The translations under genes and the position numbers were made by a program. From assembly GCA_030374765.1 (NCBI GenBank), contig JARGXX010000075.1, forward strand, positions 806,001 to 870,000: 64,000 bases of DNA, written 5' to 3'. The notes beneath the pieces were generated by a model. That model did no database searches. It was not told the origin of the DNA and saw nothing but the letters and a program-made list of their open reading frames with translations. This document shows, piece after piece, positions 55,497 to 64,000 of this stretch. Numbering within the stretch: position 1 is the first letter of the stretch; the number at the start of each line of letters is the position of its first letter. Source of the stretch: Agarophyton chilense (Eukaryota; Rhodophyta; Florideophyceae; Gracilariales; Gracilariaceae).

Positions 55497-57126
55497 ATGC
55501 ACGCGGGATTCTCCTTCTCCACTGTTGCTGTTACGCGTGCTGCTGACCATCCAAGCATCTTCACTAGTACCCGATGTTCCAGGACGCCGTCAGGATGCCT
55601 TGCCTTCCGAACTGCATCCTATTTTTCTTCTTTCATTCCAGTTTGGCATTTCCAGAACCTTTTAACTTTGACATGCATCAAGAAGAACCATGATGTCATG
55701 AATATCCCCGTGAAGAGTTCCAAGAGCTTTCCAACAGCAGACGAGAAACGGCAGCGGAACAAGAGGTTCGACTGGTTTAACCAATGGTATCCTGTTTCTC
55801 TAGTAGATGATCTAGAAGTTAGACGGCCAAATGCAGTCCAAATACTCGACACCGATATCGTCGTGTGGCGTGCGGAGGGAAGCGATGGCTGGACGGTGTT
55901 TCATGACCGATGTCCGCATCGATTTGCCGCACTCTCAGAAGGAGTACGTTCGTCTACCTATTTGATGCCGTCGTCAAAGATACATTCATCTAACTCTTGA
56001 ACAGCGCATAAACCGAACGACCAAGACCTTGGAATGTGGGTACCACGGATGGCAATTCAACTCAAAGGGAGAGTGTTCGGTTATCCCTCAAAGCAAGAGG
56101 ACTCCATCTGATATATTATGCGCCGCTTCTTTGCCGAGCATTGTGAAAAGTGGTATACTGTTTGCATGGATGGGAAATTCAGAACCCCCTTCGAACTCCC
56201 TTCCATCTTTTGTCGATGACGTGAGGGCAAAGTACATCACAAGCTCTTACTCTCGTATCCTCCCTCTTTGCTTCACGACTTTGATTCAGAATGTACTCGA
56301 CCCGGCACATGTAAGTTTGTTGCTTCCCTCGGCCGTAAACATTGAACCTATTCGGCAGTGAAACTTATTAACGCCTAATTTCTCTTCGTAGATTCATTTT
56401 GCACATCACGGGCAAATCGGACATCGAGATCTTGCAGCTCCAATTCCTGTTCGTATACTAAAATCTCATACGATTGAGGGATTCACTGCAGACTACTATG
56501 ATGGTTCTGTTCGGCTTAGGTATCGGCCGCCCTGTCTGGTTGAGATTGTCACAGCCGACGGGCTGTCGTTTGCGTATTATGCGGTACCTGTTTCGTCTGG
56601 TGTAGTGCGTACATTTGCTTTGCGTGGGACCTCACGTCGTCCTCTACTTCGAATGCCTCATTGGTTTGATCACATTCAGCGAAATCGTTTGGTGGAGGAA
56701 GACTTAGACCTAATGATTTCACAACAGCGCGAAATGAGGAAAGTATCGAGAACAGCGGATTATACTGAGAGCTGGGGTGACTTTAATATGCCAACTAGCT
56801 CTGATAGACTAATCGTTGAAATGAAAAGGTGGCTTGAGGATCACGCTCCCCTTCACTCATGTGGATGGTTTACATTCTTCCCCGGAGAAGAAAATATTGA
56901 CAGATTCAATTCCAGAATGTCCAGTCACACAGTAGGGTGCACTAGCTGTTCCCGCTTGAGAGGGGTCCTGGTACTAACTGAGAGACTTGGCACAATAGCT
57001 GCTGCAGGTGCGGCAATTGGTGGGCTTTTCACTGCCGACGAAGTGATAGTTGAATTGCGTGCGGTGATTGTGGTGTCCGTGCTTCTCTATGTCGTTTCTC
57101 AAGGATTGCGCAAAAGATTTGAATGA
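55497..57126 (+). CDS. PAO/TIC55/PTC52-family Rieske oxygenase, right copy (three exons)
   Basis: Exons 55497-55943, 56005-56310 and 56392-57126 with the same two introns as the left copy, 495 residues. All metal ligands are kept: CPHR and CGYHGW for the Rieske cluster, NVLDPAHIHFAHH for mononuclear iron, CTSC near the C-terminus, and two C-terminal membrane helices. Amino-acid differences from the left copy are S for Y and C for S in the targeting region, T for M after RINR, E for G in DYTESW and R for H after CTSC. Both copies are open, so both may be expressed. Substrate unknown; the family includes pheophorbide a oxygenase, TIC55 and protochlorophyllide-related PTC52. Confidence 0.88.
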
Positions 57127-57287
57127 AGGGAATGGGAAATATGATGGAAACATCCGCACTGGTCTTTTGCTGCCTCTAGGTGCGCACAGCTTTTATGATA
57201 CCAGGACCGGTGTGTGCATCCATGGGAGGCTATCTCCATCTCAAGGCATGCCAAAATGTTTACTGGCGAAGAAAAGTCTCTCGCAGG

Positions 57288-57866
57288 TTACTTCTTGGCG
57301 TCGAACAAATGTTTCAAAGCAACTCTAAGAAGGCAACTTCCTCGACTTCCTTCAGAACTCTTATACAGTTTGACATTGTAAGATACACATCCCCCGCCGC
57401 AGAACGAGCAAGTTACGTTTTCCTCTGCATCGACGTTTTTAATCCTTACAATGTGGTGTGACGTGCTTTTGCGGAATCCTGAGTATGGTTTTAAACCCAA
57501 GTCTTGCTTCCGATGCGTTGAAAGCTTAAGCTTTGAGCGAAGGAATCGAATGTGCATTGGGGCGAGAGAGTTATCTTTGTTTGATTCGCATTCTAAAGCA
57601 AGGAAAAGATACGAGACTTTGTCTGATGAAGGAGTAAACGACATGTGGGGCATTGCAGCTTGGAGCAGATAATTGCAACTGCTCAGCTTTTTCACCATGG
57701 AAGCCGTGAGAAATTTTGATCGCATTTGATGGAGGTATCTACAGGAAGTGAATAACATCGGACGACAATATACGAAGAGCTCATCATCGCATGTAATGTT
57801 CGTTTTGTCCGTTTGAATAAAAATGAATTCATCGAACTTATTACATCCCAACAGATGACTGTTCAC
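57288..57866 (-). CDS. Hypothetical ORF, right duplication copy
   Basis: Counterpart of 26115-26693 with one conservative amino-acid difference (L for I). GTG start, C-terminal CSFCGGGC. Same doubt as the left copy: it may only be the antisense of a 3' flank. Confidence 0.2.
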   Translation of the reverse strand: MNSHLLGCNKFDEFIFIQTDKTNITCDDELFVYCRPMLFTSCRYLHQMRSKFLTASMVKKLSSCNYLLQAAMPHMSFTPSSDKVSYLFLALECESNKDNSLAPMHIRFLRSKLKLSTHRKQDLGLKPYSGFRKSTSHHIVRIKNVDAEENVTCSFCGGGCVSYNVKLYKSSEGSRGSCLLRVALKHLFDAKK

Positions 57867-57872
57867 CTATTC

Positions 57873-58708
57873 TAGGCACGCAGTTTGTTGTTAACAGTCA
57901 CATGGGAAGACTCTAATCCGGACTGTAAAACGTTTTCTACGCTCAACAGCTCGAAGATCAATGCGTGACAAAAGGGTCATAAATTGTCATCTGGGCGATT
58001 CACATTGATTAAGTGGAGGACAAATCCGAATGCTGAGCTCGCTTTTGTGCTCAGCGTTTATCAGCGACGAAATTTGTTTTCACATGATAAACAGGAGAGG
58101 TTTATTGCTACCATAGAGCATAAACATACTCTTCCCCATTCAATGCGGTTAACTGCACTCGGTTAATTAGAGCGAAGCAGGTTAGCGTTTCTCCTCTCTT
58201 TGTCGTGAACTCGTGCGCTGGGTCATGATGTATGCTCAGTCATCGAGCCTTACCCCCCCTCCCCCCACCCCCCAATGTAACACCCGGCGAGCTTTGGACT
58301 GGGTGGAAGTCTAACAAACTACGAAATCTACACTCTGCGAATTTCGTCTCCAAGAGTGGAAAAACCTACAGGGCGTATTTTGTTTGAGCGATGGAGGTAT
58401 ATCGTCTCTCCAGCGCTCATGTAAAGCTGCCAACATATGATGTTACCAAGGGTTTGTACGTACTGTGAAGGAAACCCTTGGTAAAGCATGCTATTTATTG
58501 GAAGAGTGGATGACATCATGTCATGGTTGGTGTAACGCACGTATGTACATGGTAGCTAATGAGCTACTCGAGTAATCAAGAGTCGAAGCCGCGGACTTTG
58601 GTTAGATTTCGAAAAGTTAGAGAGGACACCGGTGGCCTACAAACTAAGCGCATTTCGTCCAGGTTTTCGGGAGCCGGCGACTATCCGTGTTGCAAAAAAT
58701 GAGCGATG
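57873..58708. other. Spacer in the right duplication copy
   Basis: Same content as 26700-27535. No gene supported. Confidence 0.5.
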
Positions 58709-59698
58709 TTAACGCTTTCGGTCTTCATCGGTTCCGATGCGAGGATCCCACGGTAATGGACCTTTGAACAAAGACCGACTGCAATGACGAAACAACGCAG
58801 AAAGCTGGGGACAACCCTGTGGATAGGGGTGATATCGAATGTATGGATTTCTGTCCTGGCGTTTTGAGCTTAAAAGTGGTGAGTAGCAGCCGTACGGATC
58901 GCCAGAAAACGGCCCCAAGGCTTTGGCTCTTTCGCCAGCAGCTACGCCGCGCATGCCACGAACATTTTGAGGGTCGACCCCGAAGTACTGGAATCGATGG
59001 GCAGGAAAGCGAAGCGCTCTGCGATGAATGTCAACAAAACGATATCGTTTAAACTCGAAGCCGACAACCTTGACAACGTGGGGATATCTTCCGGTGAGTT
59101 GATTAAAGCGACAGATTGAAAACAAAAGGTTCTCCATGGAATCTCGGGCATACTCTTCAGCAAAGGTGCGATTACGTACGTGCGTAGCTTGTTGACCGAA
59201 CCATGCCAAGGAGTCAGCGGCCATCCAGTAGGTCATGCCTTCACTTCGCGGACCGGTATTGCGACGCGTCTGTCCGCCGGAAAACAAGAGCAACGCGGTA
59301 GAATCATTGGCCGCCAGCTCGACTCCGCGCTGTATGTGACTGAGAAATGTGGGAACCTGTCCTTTTTGGAAGGGTTCGAGCTGCCAGTTGTTTTCGTCAA
59401 ACAGCGACGCACGGTCCCATTGATGAGCAGTGTAAACTGCGTGGCCGGCCACCATGACCAAGGTAGTGAGGACGCGAAGATGGGGCGGGCGTGCATTGTC
59501 GGCGGTAGACTCAGTCAGGCCGTCGAGCACGACATCGTTTCGAAGGTTGCGGTTGGTGGGGGCGGCGAAAAGAAGAGCAAGAGAAGAATGCAGAGAAGAA
59601 ATGGAGAGCGACTCAAACACGCAGTACAAGACAAGCGCGACAAACGCCAAGAGCGCAATGAACCTGAAGGTGAGCAACGCGCGAGACGAAGAATGCAT
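58709..59698 (-). CDS. DUF218 (YdcF/ElyC-like) domain protein, membrane-anchored
   Basis: With the ATG at 59698 the protein is 329 residues: MHSSSRALLTFRF, then a single hydrophobic anchor (about 10-30) and a lumenal or extracellular domain. Upstream ATG at 59806 (MVTFVRRADAAP) would add 36 residues. Conserved DUF218 blocks are TTLVMVAGHAVYTAHQWD, TFLSHIQRGVELAAND, ALLLFSGGQTRRNTGPRSEG, FAEEYARDSMENLLFSICRF, VVGFEFKRYRFVDIHRRALR, DPYGCYSPL and CPQLSALFRHC. The SGGQTR and EEYARDS motifs are the family's signature. The reaction is unknown for eukaryotic members. The 3' third lies in the right duplication copy. It is preceded by very GC-rich DNA. Confidence 0.85.
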   Translation of the reverse strand: MHSSSRALLTFRFIALLAFVALVLYCVFESLSISSLHSSLALLFAAPTNRNLRNDVVLDGLTESTADNARPPHLRVLTTLVMVAGHAVYTAHQWDRASLFDENNWQLEPFQKGQVPTFLSHIQRGVELAANDSTALLLFSGGQTRRNTGPRSEGMTYWMAADSLAWFGQQATHVRNRTFAEEYARDSMENLLFSICRFNQLTGRYPHVVKVVGFEFKRYRFVDIHRRALRFPAHRFQYFGVDPQNVRGMRGVAAGERAKALGPFSGDPYGCYSPLLSSKRQDRNPYIRYHPYPQGCPQLSALFRHCSRSLFKGPLPWDPRIGTDEDRKR

Positions 59699-59806
59699 CC
59701 TGGGTTTGTTGGAGTTGTAGAGTTCATCAGAAAGCAGCGCCGGCCTGCTAAGGCGCTGCTGCGAAGAGGCAGGAGCCGCATCGGCGCGTCTGACAAACGT
59801 GACCAT

Positions 59807-60269
59807 GGAACGGCGCGAACGCGTGCGGCGTGCAGGCGCGCGACGCTTGAGGGGTCGAGCAGATGAGGGGGCTGGACGGAGCTGCCACGGCTGACAGCGG
59901 TGACCGGGCGCGGCGGAGGTCCGGCACGGCGGCGGAGGCGGGCGGGTGCATCGGAGGCGGCTCGCGATGGCGACCTCACGCCGTACGCGGCGCTGCCGCT
60001 TTGAGTTACTAGCTTGGGAATTGCACCGCCAGGCGCGTTGCTTGCCTCCCGCCTTACACCTAGCCCATCCCACCCTTGCACCGCTTGCCCCCCCCCCCCC
60101 CCCCCCCCCTTTTCACAATGTTTACTACAAGTCATACGCAGCCAGTGTATCATACAAGTTAAAAAGAAAAGCTCTCTGCCGTCATCGACTGCAGCTCAGC
60201 ACGAGCACCGCGGAAATCCGTGCTCGCCCATCGTCTTCCTCGATCCCATCAATTCCGCCAATTACAGTG
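59807..60269. other. GC-rich spacer between DUF218 and SWI3, with C22 tract
   Basis: This contains the DUF218 promoter and the SWI3 3' flank. A run of 22 C residues lies at 60088-60109. Frames on both strands stay open here because of the GC-rich composition; none shows a domain. Confidence 0.5.
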
Positions 60270-63200
60270 TCACGTCGCATCCATGTTATCCTCACCTTCC
60301 TCCTCCGAAACCTCTTGCGACGCGCCCGTCGTTTCCGTCTTCTCCACTTTCTTCAATCTAACATCTTCGATGATCTCCTCTTCGTTGTAGTCAGGTAATT
60401 CCATCTTCTTGAGTTCCTCGTCCAACCCACCCACTTCCGTCCAGCTCTTCATCATGCATTTCACGTGCTCACCTTGGCACATTGCCAAAGCTGCCACCCC
60501 TGCCTCGTCACACTCCGCAGCCTTGGCAGACTCGCATGCATCATTTGCCATGTTTCCATCTAGCCCCACCCCCTCTTCCATCATCAGCCGCTGTCTCTTG
60601 ATCCGAATAGCTTCACATGCGGTTGTAATCAAATGCCTTTTTCGCGCCTGCCGCACAAATTCTTCGAGTTCCTCCATATGACTTAACTGCTTCATCTTCA
60701 ACCGAATCATCGCAAGACGCAGCTCTAGGCACAGCCCCAGTAGGCGGTCTACCTCCACTTCTTCCGCATTACGCCATTGTGCTGCCACAACGCACGCACT
60801 CGCCAGAGACGATAGTGCAATTGCAGGCGATGAGAGCTTGTCAATGCCTCCATTCTCTGTGCTATGCTCTTGTATTGGCACCCCGTTCCCATTTGCCATC
60901 AATGTTGCCTCTGCAAATTTTGCCGCGTCGCTTTTCAATTCAACGTGGCTTGCGCTCAAATGTCTAAGTGAATTCCATGGCGATTCATGAAAGCGTAAGT
61001 TGTCCAGTTCGTCTCCTTCGGCAGGCGTTATATCAACCAACGCAGAAACAGCAATCCTCAAGTATTCCCCAAAATCAGACTTGAGAATATGATCTGGCGT
61101 CCTGATAGCACTCGCCAGAGAACTGTACACTGTGTTCGTGAACGCCATTTGTTTAGTTGCGGATGTAGGCGCCTCATCACCTGTCGACATTCTCTGTGAT
61201 TTCTTGATCGTATCGGCCAGGACGTTTCTGCAAACACATCGAAATGGATTTCGAACACGTTTTTGAGGCTCTTGAAAGTCCATTGCTTCGAGCAGCATTT
61301 CCAGTTTTTCGGATGGGCAGCATGCTGCTATCACGGCAACAAACGGGGCGATTGTGCTGATTTGGTCCGCGCATACCAGAGGTTGCCCAGAGTGGGTGCG
61401 TCGTGCCGACCCCTTACCAGCGATTGCAGCAAGTGATGATTCTCTAGATCCAGCCTTTCTCATTATTTCCATCGGGGAGGGCATATTCTCTGATTTTACG
61501 GGGTGCTCGGACCACCAGTTCTTCACCGTCGTCTTCAAGAACGCGTCCTCAATCGGCAGTTGAAGAAACTTCATCACACACTGACTCTTCGTTTTTGATC
61601 CCACGTGCTCTGAAATTCGGGTCCACTTGTCCGTGAACATTTCTAACGCCTCTAACAGCAATAAAATCTCACTTTCCGTCCAAACGTTGGGATCAGAGTC
61701 TTCTGTACAACCTTGACCCACTGTTGAATTCATCTGAATGAAATCTCGAGGTTTCATGTCCGCTGCATACCTACCAGCTTGATAGCACGAAGCGCAAAGG
61801 TCCACGTCTGCTTTTGTGGCACAGTGAAATCGTAGCACTGAGCAATCAACCTTGCAAGAATCGCAGTGATATTCAACAGGGGATTTGGTCGGCCGAGAAG
61901 CTACAGGAACCGGATGACTACCAAGCCCTGACTCTTTAAGGACAACATTTCCAAGCGTTGGAACTCTCAAAACACCATCTCGATCACGTTTAGCAATCTT
62001 CCCATCGACTAACTCAGCCGAGCTTCCGTCGTCTAGGAGCATATGGATGCCAGGCTTATCATCCTGCCGGTTCAAATTCAATACAGGAAGAGGGCGAGGG
62101 GGAGGGTTAAACGATGGAGGAGGCGCTGCTTCCGGGCAGGCATAGTTGATCAAACCCCAATGTTCCAAAAAACCATGCACTCGCAAGATGCAACAGGAAT
62201 CGCCGGACAGATACCTTCTGGCTGCAGTGCCGGAGAGATAACCGGTGGGATTCTTTCGCCATGTTCGAATGATGAAATTTCGGATCTCTCGGTAAGAATG
62301 TTCATTCTTTGAGGCATACCTGCCCGAGAAGAATTCTGGAAGAGCCCGTTGCTCAATTTCATGGACGGCATTCATTTGGAACCATTTTGCAAAGGAGGGC
62401 ATAAAGACTCCGTCACCTAGAGCTATTCTGGATGGCTGGGCACTTTGGTCACGACTTCTGTCGGCCTTCGCGCTGTCGTTCTCAGTGGTACCGTCGTCGA
62501 TGACTTCATCGCTTGTTGCCCCTGACAGTTCAGATTTTGGATTCAGCGAACTGCGTCTCGATTTGGCGTGCTTCGAACCCCCCTGTGACTTGTCCCGTGA
62601 GTTATCCTCGCTTTCAATTGATGGGAGCCCCACCATGCGAAAGCCTTCCACGTCGCGTTCGCCTTCCAGGGCCTTTTCTTTCGAAATACGGAGTTTCAGT
62701 AACACCTTGGACACCCCTCCAGGTCCTGGTAGGCAGGATATGTCAATCGGAGGCCGGCCAACGAAGTCATTGAAGTTCATGGGCATCTCGTAATCGAGTT
62801 CATTCATCCATTCATTAAAAACTTCGGTGTCCCTTAAAAAGCGGGCATGAATGTGCCACTGGTCATTTTTGCTTCGTCTCGCTGGAGAGAAGACATGTCC
62901 AAGAACTTGGTGCTTCGGGACCCAGTCGTCATACGAATCTGGATGAAAGAACCAGTGCACGAAGCATTCATGCTCACCATCAAACACGCCTCGTTTGAGC
63001 ATTCGCACAAGGACCTGTCCATCGGTTTGATGCTCTCGAGTACCTGGGGGATCCGGGTAGATAACATGAGTGGCTACGTCTGGGTTGGAAAGAATAGCCG
63101 CTCCATGGGTGTGCAGGACGCTGCGGATTCGTTCCGCGTCCTTCTCCGGAATGGAAGGGGAGATGAACGCCTTGATGACGGCTACGTGGTCGGAGGCCCT

Positions 63201-63617
63201 GAGACGTCGTTCCACGGCCAAAAGGAGCTCAGTGAGCAGATCGTGTTTTGACTCGTCCAGAAAATCCAAGTGAGCAATATTGTGTTCGGCTGCAAACTCA
63301 AAGCATGTGTCCAGGATGCAATGAACGGAACCTCCTTCCGAAAAATCGCCAAAAAGACGGGCCGGAATTAATGGCAGCTTCTTCCGCGTCTCGTCGGGTG
63401 CCTCGGCGCCGAAGTTGTAGTCCATGAACTCACGAAGCTCAGCGATCAATACGGCGAGTCGCTCGGGCGAGCATTTGCTGGCGGCCATGTCCCTGCGTCG
63501 AAAAGCTTCGGAGAGCTTTGTGTACGACGCCGCAGTTTTGCGTTTCTTCAACAACTTGGCATCCTGAAGGCCGCATCTTGGCCGATATACCTTTATTGAG
63601 GCTGCCCACGGTCCCAT
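60270..63617 (-). CDS. SWI3: SWI/SNF chromatin-remodelling subunit SWI3/SMARCC
   Basis: An intronless 1115-residue frame from the ATG at 63617; a second ATG at 63488 (MAASKCSPERL) would remove 43 residues. Residues about 50-280 resemble the SMARCC N-terminal module (BRCT/chromo-like; VLSNPDVATHVIYPD type text, FVHWFFHPDSYDDWVP). A SWIRM domain lies at about 404-495 (PSFAKWFQMNAVHEIEQRAL, LSGTAARRYLSGD, VHGFLEHWGLINY). A ZZ-type zinc finger is at about 583-620 (YHCDSCKVDC, CATKADVDLCASCY) and a SANT domain at about 645-690 (VWTESEILLLLEALEMFTDK, VGSKTKSQCVMKFLQLPI). A C-terminal helical, probably coiled-coil region lies near 980-1030. The order SWIRM-ZZ-SANT-coiled coil is that of SWI3/SMARCC proteins, which scaffold the nucleosome-remodelling complex in the nucleus. 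Confidence 0.93.
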   Translation of the reverse strand: MGPWAASIKVYRPRCGLQDAKLLKKRKTAASYTKLSEAFRRRDMAASKCSPERLAVLIAELREFMDYNFGAEAPDETRKKLPLIPARLFGDFSEGGSVHCILDTCFEFAAEHNIAHLDFLDESKHDLLTELLLAVERRLRASDHVAVIKAFISPSIPEKDAERIRSVLHTHGAAILSNPDVATHVIYPDPPGTREHQTDGQVLVRMLKRGVFDGEHECFVHWFFHPDSYDDWVPKHQVLGHVFSPARRSKNDQWHIHARFLRDTEVFNEWMNELDYEMPMNFNDFVGRPPIDISCLPGPGGVSKVLLKLRISKEKALEGERDVEGFRMVGLPSIESEDNSRDKSQGGSKHAKSRRSSLNPKSELSGATSDEVIDDGTTENDSAKADRSRDQSAQPSRIALGDGVFMPSFAKWFQMNAVHEIEQRALPEFFSGRYASKNEHSYREIRNFIIRTWRKNPTGYLSGTAARRYLSGDSCCILRVHGFLEHWGLINYACPEAAPPPSFNPPPRPLPVLNLNRQDDKPGIHMLLDDGSSAELVDGKIAKRDRDGVLRVPTLGNVVLKESGLGSHPVPVASRPTKSPVEYHCDSCKVDCSVLRFHCATKADVDLCASCYQAGRYAADMKPRDFIQMNSTVGQGCTEDSDPNVWTESEILLLLEALEMFTDKWTRISEHVGSKTKSQCVMKFLQLPIEDAFLKTTVKNWWSEHPVKSENMPSPMEIMRKAGSRESSLAAIAGKGSARRTHSGQPLVCADQISTIAPFVAVIAACCPSEKLEMLLEAMDFQEPQKRVRNPFRCVCRNVLADTIKKSQRMSTGDEAPTSATKQMAFTNTVYSSLASAIRTPDHILKSDFGEYLRIAVSALVDITPAEGDELDNLRFHESPWNSLRHLSASHVELKSDAAKFAEATLMANGNGVPIQEHSTENGGIDKLSSPAIALSSLASACVVAAQWRNAEEVEVDRLLGLCLELRLAMIRLKMKQLSHMEELEEFVRQARKRHLITTACEAIRIKRQRLMMEEGVGLDGNMANDACESAKAAECDEAGVAALAMCQGEHVKCMMKSWTEVGGLDEELKKMELPDYNEEEIIEDVRLKKVEKTETTGASQEVSEEEGEDNMDAT

Positions 63618-64000
63618 GGCGAGCTTCGAAGCTCGAGCTTCGACTTGTCCACGTCAGGCGTGCGGAAGATCCACACAAGCGACTTGAACGTTTCTTCGCG
63701 GCACGAGTACCACCATGGTAGTTCTCCCAGCGTAGCCTGCGGAAAGAGTGTTTCGCGCCTTTTCATGGAGAGTAGCCTCGGTTACTACAGATGCTTGGTT
63801 GCACGCATGTGCTCTAGTAGATAGTTGATAGAATAAAAAGCTCTTGTACTTGCACTCATTACAGTGTAAATTCCACACGAGCATTGATCCCTGTGGAGCG
63901 CATCTTTGGAAACTAGTCGTGAAAGCGTACATAGCGTGCCTCTGCACTTGGTAAGTAGCGAAGGCAACTGAGCACGTATCTAGAGAGAGCACAGAGGTCG
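63618..64000. other. Upstream flank of SWI3
   Basis: Presumed promoter region. A 112-codon minus-strand frame (63992-63654) has no recognised motif and overlaps the expected 5' UTR. No clear TATA box is seen. Confidence 0.4.

Larger units (their letters stand above)
55418..59045. repeat. Segmental duplication, right copy
   Basis: Direct repeat of 24245-27872. At its right edge the sequence continues into the intact DUF218 gene, so this locus holds the ancestral arrangement at least on that side. The left edge meets the AT-rich region. Confidence 0.95.

Overview
This is a eukaryotic nuclear window. Spliceosomal introns of 61-81 bp with GT..AG ends can be read in several genes. Host genes include a SWI3/SMARCC chromatin-remodelling subunit, the decapping activator DCP1, a DUF218 membrane protein, pheophorbide-a-oxygenase-type Rieske proteins and a carnosine N-methyltransferase-like remnant. 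The PAO-type Rieske genes point to a photosynthetic lineage. Long intronless genes, few short introns and heavy Copia/Gypsy/Mutator load would fit a florideophyte red alga (Chondrus-like); that placement is inference, not proof.

Layout. 1-2253: relic of a Copia polyprotein and unassigned DNA. 2254-8218: a second Copia element with both LTRs, a copia-style half-tRNA primer site and frameshifted gag/pol. 8356-9400 (minus): decayed PiggyBac-like transposase. 10.7-12.0 kb: degenerate repeat array. 12376-18420: a Plavaka/KDZ-type transposase relic converging on a large accessory gene of unknown function. 18.5-19.3 kb (minus): broken organellar TsaD/QRI7-like gene. 19504-20481 (minus): two-exon DCP1. 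21-24.2 kb: an unrecognised zinc-ribbon-like gene, a 51-bp proline-rich minisatellite and a perfect CpG-rich hairpin.

24245-27872 and 55418-59045 are two directly repeated copies of one 3.6-kb segment. They differ by roughly ten substitutions and no indels. Each carries a three-exon PAO-family gene plus the 3' end of a DUF218 gene. The right copy runs on into the complete DUF218 gene; in the left copy that gene is cut off at the breakpoint, next to a 5'-truncated, frameshifted methyltransferase.

Between the copies lie an unrecognised ORF (29.6-31.3 kb) and two structurally complete transposons. 32011-38594 is a Mutator-like element with 307-bp terminal inverted repeats and a 9-bp target duplication; its single giant gene joins a Ulp1-type cysteine protease to a MULE transposase with a SWIM finger. 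40650-51778 is an 11.1-kb Ty3/Gypsy chromovirus with 888-bp LTRs and a 5-bp target duplication. It carries an antisense ORF with its own TATA box between the chromodomain end of pol and the 3' LTR. 51.8-55.4 kb is AT-rich and gene-poor. The window ends with DUF218 and SWI3, both on the minus strand.

All transposon genes show stops or frameshifts, so none looks able to make its full product as written. The host genes DCP1, both PAO-like copies, DUF218 and SWI3 look intact.
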